Source: Euleptes europaea (lineage: Eukaryota; Chordata; Lepidosauria; Squamata; Sphaerodactylidae). Taken from it: 64,000 nucleotides of DNA. Shown here piece after piece: positions 50,391-64,000 of the stretch; within the stretch, counting starts at the first letter, position 1; each line of letters opens with the position of its first letter. Both the position numbers and the translations under genes were made by a program. The stretch covers positions 39,410,673 to 39,474,672 of the forward strand of contig NC_079325.1 of NCBI RefSeq assembly GCF_029931775.1, written 5' to 3'. The notes under the pieces were generated by a model that was not told the origin of the DNA, ran no database searches, and saw only the letters and a list, made by a program, of their open reading frames with translations.

Positions 50391-50685
50391 GGACTTTTAT
50401 GCATGGCTCTTTCCCTCGTGGTCACTCCTCTGAGGACTTTGGATCTTTATTTTGATTATGCATGCTGTTTCCAACCTTCAGAGGTCGCCTCGCTCTCCCC
50501 CTGCATTTCCCCGCGTTTTCAGGGACCTGTTTTATTTCAAATTTCAAAACGCAGGCAAAACATGGGGAAAGGCAGGGAGAGAGTGAAGCGACCTCTGATG
50601 GTTGGAAACAGCATTCATAATCAAAACAAAGACCTGAAGTAGACAGAAGGGTGACCACGAGGGAAACAGCCATACAGAAAAGGCC
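50391..50685. mobile_element. Foldback element, family A copy 4 (oldest)
   Basis: Ends GGACTTTTATGCATGGCTC and ...CATACAGAAAAGGCC. The flanking 3-mers (ata/tta) no longer match. Arms remain complementary over most of their length. Confidence 0.75.
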
Positions 50686-50904
50686 TTAAACCCCCTCTCC
50701 CAACACGTCACAGTACCAACACGAATCAGGCCCCTGAATATCTGGGAATTCCATTCCAAGCATGGAATTTCCAGCACATACCTTATGGACAGGACTCGTG
50801 ATGAACACACGGACAATGTATTATGTAGTCAGGCCCTGAGAGAGACCTACCTTAAAGGGTTGTTGTGAGGACAATTGTTTTTAAAAGCACCTTCTACATC
50901 TGTC

Positions 50905-51100
50905 ACATTTTTTATCCTGCCCTTCCTCTAAAAGGGAGTATACATAGTTCTCTCACCCCATGTTCTGTCTTCAGAACAAGCCTGTGAAGTATGCTAGGCA
51001 GAGAGAGAGAGAGCTAAGCCACTCCAGTGAGCTTTATAGCAGGAGTTGATGAACTGAACCTGGGTCTTCCCAGTTGGATACTCTAACCACTACACATCTC
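50905..51100 (-). repeat. tRNA-derived SINE (diverged)
   Basis: Reverse orientation with TTTATCCTGCCCTTCCTC at the left, and GGGTCTTCCCAGTTGGATAC and CTCTAACCACTACAC at the right. Confidence 0.55.
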
Positions 51101-53877
51101 TCCCCTGAATTGCAGGGGGAGCTGGCCCAAGCGGTCTCCACCTTATGGCCTCACAGAGCTCTTTCCCAATTGCGAGGCCATTCTGTTCAGCACCCCACAG
51201 AATGTGCTGCAGAATCAATCCTTGCCTGAGTTAGGCAATAAACCACATCACGGAATGTGCACTAACATTCTAACTCTGCAGGGAAAGGGGTTAGACATGG
51301 AATGTTGAAACCCAAGACAGCTGCTCTTAGGGAAGTGGCTTTGGGCATGAGAACAACAAAACCCTCACATGGGGCCTTGGGACAAAAGAGGGAGGAACCT
51401 GGGGGGGAGGTTGAAGGCCAGAGATCTCTGGAGGGACGATGGGTAGGGCATAAGAAGCTGGAAGGAGGTGAGAGGGAAAACATACTACAGGATTCAGAAG
51501 GGTTGACAGTAGCTGCAATGGAATGCAGGCAAGTGAAACAGCTGAATTTCACATTCAGAATAATTAAACTAACCAGTCTTTGGTCTACGGTTCAACACAG
51601 AGAGACAAATTGCAACATGGTGCAAGAAGGCAAGGGCACAAGCAATGGAATTGCACTGGGTCATGAATATTTGTGATGGGAGCCAGGGAGCCAGGTGCAA
51701 CAAAGAGAACTCGTTGTCCATTGGGAAGCACATTGTTTGCAAAGCCAAACCTGGCTGGCCGTAGCCCGATTTTGGGAGATGGTCATAGACCACTGATCAA
51801 CTTATCAGGCTGCAGTCGTTTGCATATACATCTTAACTAGTTAAAAACGCTACAGTCCAGTATGTGCCAAACTCCAGTTTTTTAAAAAAAAAAAAATTCC
51901 TGGCTTCTCAAATACACAGTATGGTCCTAAATAATCTTCTGGGGAAAAATAATTTTAGTGTGGCTGCCCCCCTCCCCAGCTGCTGCACAGTTCACTTGAC
52001 GGCCTGTTGGCAATGGCCTCCACCCCTCAAGAAAGTGCAAGATGGCAGAATCCCATTTTAGAATTAACTTGCAATTCCCCTCTCTTACAACCACAGCTCC
52101 TGGTACATCCTAGTTTCAAGCACCTCCTGCATTTCCAACAAATGCTGGTACCTGAATGGCCTTTGAGGACTCACAACAGTTGCATCAGGAGCAGCATCAG
52201 GTTTTGCTCCTATAATGATCAGTCAAGGGAAAATCACACCTTGATGACTGGGCCTACCTACATCCCAAGCATAATAATCGTCTTCTCCAGGGAACCCTGG
52301 GAATTGTATTTCTGAAAGGAAGAAGGAATGACTAGCGATCTCTAACAGAGAATTCTCAGCACCCTCACTGAACTGCAGTTCTCAGGATTCTTCTGGGGGG
52401 GGAGACCATGACTATTCACAGTCACCTACAGCAGGCAACCAGATTAGTGTACCCTATGCAAAACACCACCTAGCTCACCTGAACAATGTACCTGATGCTA
52501 TGCATTCCGCACCTGCTAGCTAAGAGTAGAGGGGCAGAAAAGACTACTGGAACTCTTGCTAACTCTGCACACACATACACTCTCTCCCTCTTTCGAGTCC
52601 TACTCTCCTCAATCTATTTCCTTTTCTGAGATTGTTGGGTGCTTTCTTTTTCAAAAAAAAATGAATCTCCCAGCTGTGCAGCACTGTGCAGTTAAAACCC
52701 AGTTCCATAATTATGAAACAGCTTCGGAAACAGGATTTGGTCCAGAGATATTTCCAAAAGCTTTTGACATGCAGATATATATATAACAGAAAAAGAGAGA
52801 GGAAGAAATTCAAGGGAATAAAAAAGGGAGATCTTTAAACAAAGGAGAAAACAGGTTGAATGAATATGAAGTTGATAGCCAGAGACTCCATGTGTGATTT
52901 TTTTCCTCCTTCCTCTTTGGAGTCTTCTTAATGCACGGCCAGGATACAGGGTGAATTGCACATCAGTCCATTTTGGCTACAAGTTCACAAGCACAAGGCA
53001 GTAGTAACAGTGTCAACTATTTCCCCCCTACAAGATCCCGCACCCTCCCCCCAAAAAATCCCTTGATTGTGGGCTAACGGAAGGTCTTTAGGTCCAGTGG
53101 CCTCCCTATGATCATTAACATTCATTTTTTTAAAAAGAGAGAGATAAAATCCAGTGTGGAAAAATTCACACATTCCCCACTCAACACATCGCTAACATCC
53201 AAGGTCTAGAGGATGTCACCTTGCAACACTGTTTGGGTGGGTCGTGCTGCTACAAATGGCAACCCCCCCATCCTTTCCCCCTGCAACTCTTGGTAGGTTT
53301 ACCTCAGCAAGGAGGACATGCCAAAAAATGACTTTTGGGGGAACGTCAAATTCCTGGGATGCTGGGCTTCTTATTTCCCCAAGTGTGTTTTTGTTTTGCA
53401 TAGGGATGCTTTTCAGACACCTAACGATGAGTAAGAAGAAAAGAGGTACAGACCCTCTCACAGTATTTCCAGATGGAATGCAAAATTATTCCATGAGATG
53501 GTGCTTTCTTGGCCTTGTGGAGTCCACCACAGACGGCTGAGGGAGGCAGCAGCTGCCACGGGGGCCTCCTTTGAGGAGAACTCACCCAAAGTGGATTCTG
53601 ACCAAGGACACAAATCTCCACAAGTGTGACTCTTCTTTTCTGTCATGGCCACCATCCGCACAACCTCTGTGGTGCGTCACATTGCGAAAAGGCATCTCTC
53701 GCCCTGTGTTACAGATGAATCCCAGGAGGTAATGACCTCAGCTGTTTGTCTGCAATCCACCCGGTCTCACGGACTGTGGGAAAAGAGCCCCCCTGAGACT
53801 CGGGCAAGGATAGGCCAAGCAGAGGCAGCTCCGACGTTATCACGGTCTCTACCGTGTCCCTCGGGCTCTTCCGCCGG
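51101..53877. other. Region downstream of the DDR2-like stop: 3' UTR and intergenic, no repeats recognised
   Basis: Part must be the DDR2-like 3' UTR, but its end cannot be placed because no canonical signal stands out on the minus strand. Only short unconvincing ORFs. Confidence 0.4.

Positions 53878-64000
<10,123 letters not shown>

Overview
This is a vertebrate nuclear sequence with spliced genes, long introns and a heavy load of old transposons. The repeats point to a squamate reptile: a Sauria-type SINE, RTE-BovB LINE copies, CR1-like and L2-like LINE ends, 5S-rRNA-derived and tRNA-derived SINEs with BovB-like tails, and a very abundant short element with TAGGGTTGCCA ends. A gecko-like genome is my guess, but the sequence does not prove it.

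Three protein genes can be read exon by exon. (1) ENTPD8, plus strand, 532-15175: nine coding exons, about 492 aa, an ecto-nucleotidase with both membrane segments and all five apyrase conserved regions. (2) NOXA1, minus strand, 46036-17211: fourteen exons, about 493 aa, the activator subunit of NOX1-type NADPH oxidase (TPR, activation segment, a central SH3-like segment, PB1, C-terminal SH3). ENTPD8 and NOXA1 lie tail to tail, as they do in human 9q34. (3) A discoidin-domain receptor tyrosine kinase, minus strand, running off the right edge to a stop at 53878: nine exons in view cover the juxtamembrane ectodomain, transmembrane segment, cytoplasmic juxtamembrane region and whole kinase domain (513 aa in view). 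It resembles DDR2 in the kinase but carries DDR1-like tyrosine motifs, so it looks like a third DDR paralogue (DDR2-like).

Layout: 1-15.7 kb ENTPD8; 15.7-17.1 kb short intergenic gap; 17.1-46.1 kb NOXA1; 46.1-53.9 kb intergenic repeats; 53.9-64 kb DDR2-like gene. ENTPD8 and the DDR act at the cell surface, and NOXA1 acts with a membrane oxidase. They share no obvious pathway and are described as neighbours only.

The rest is mobile DNA. I count 18 copies of the TAGGGTTGCCA element, several with perfect 8-bp target duplications (hAT-like). About ten sizeable inverted-repeat (foldback) elements are present. Two of their families share GGCC...TTTATGC ends, and the best copies have 3-bp target duplications; one sits 14 bp inside a NOXA1 intron next to the splice donor. 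Three BovB fragments each have target duplications. A SINE tail supplies the polypyrimidine tract of a kinase exon. A stretch of about 620 bp is duplicated inside NOXA1 introns. No endogenous retrovirus, CRISPR array or functional tRNA/rRNA gene was recognised.
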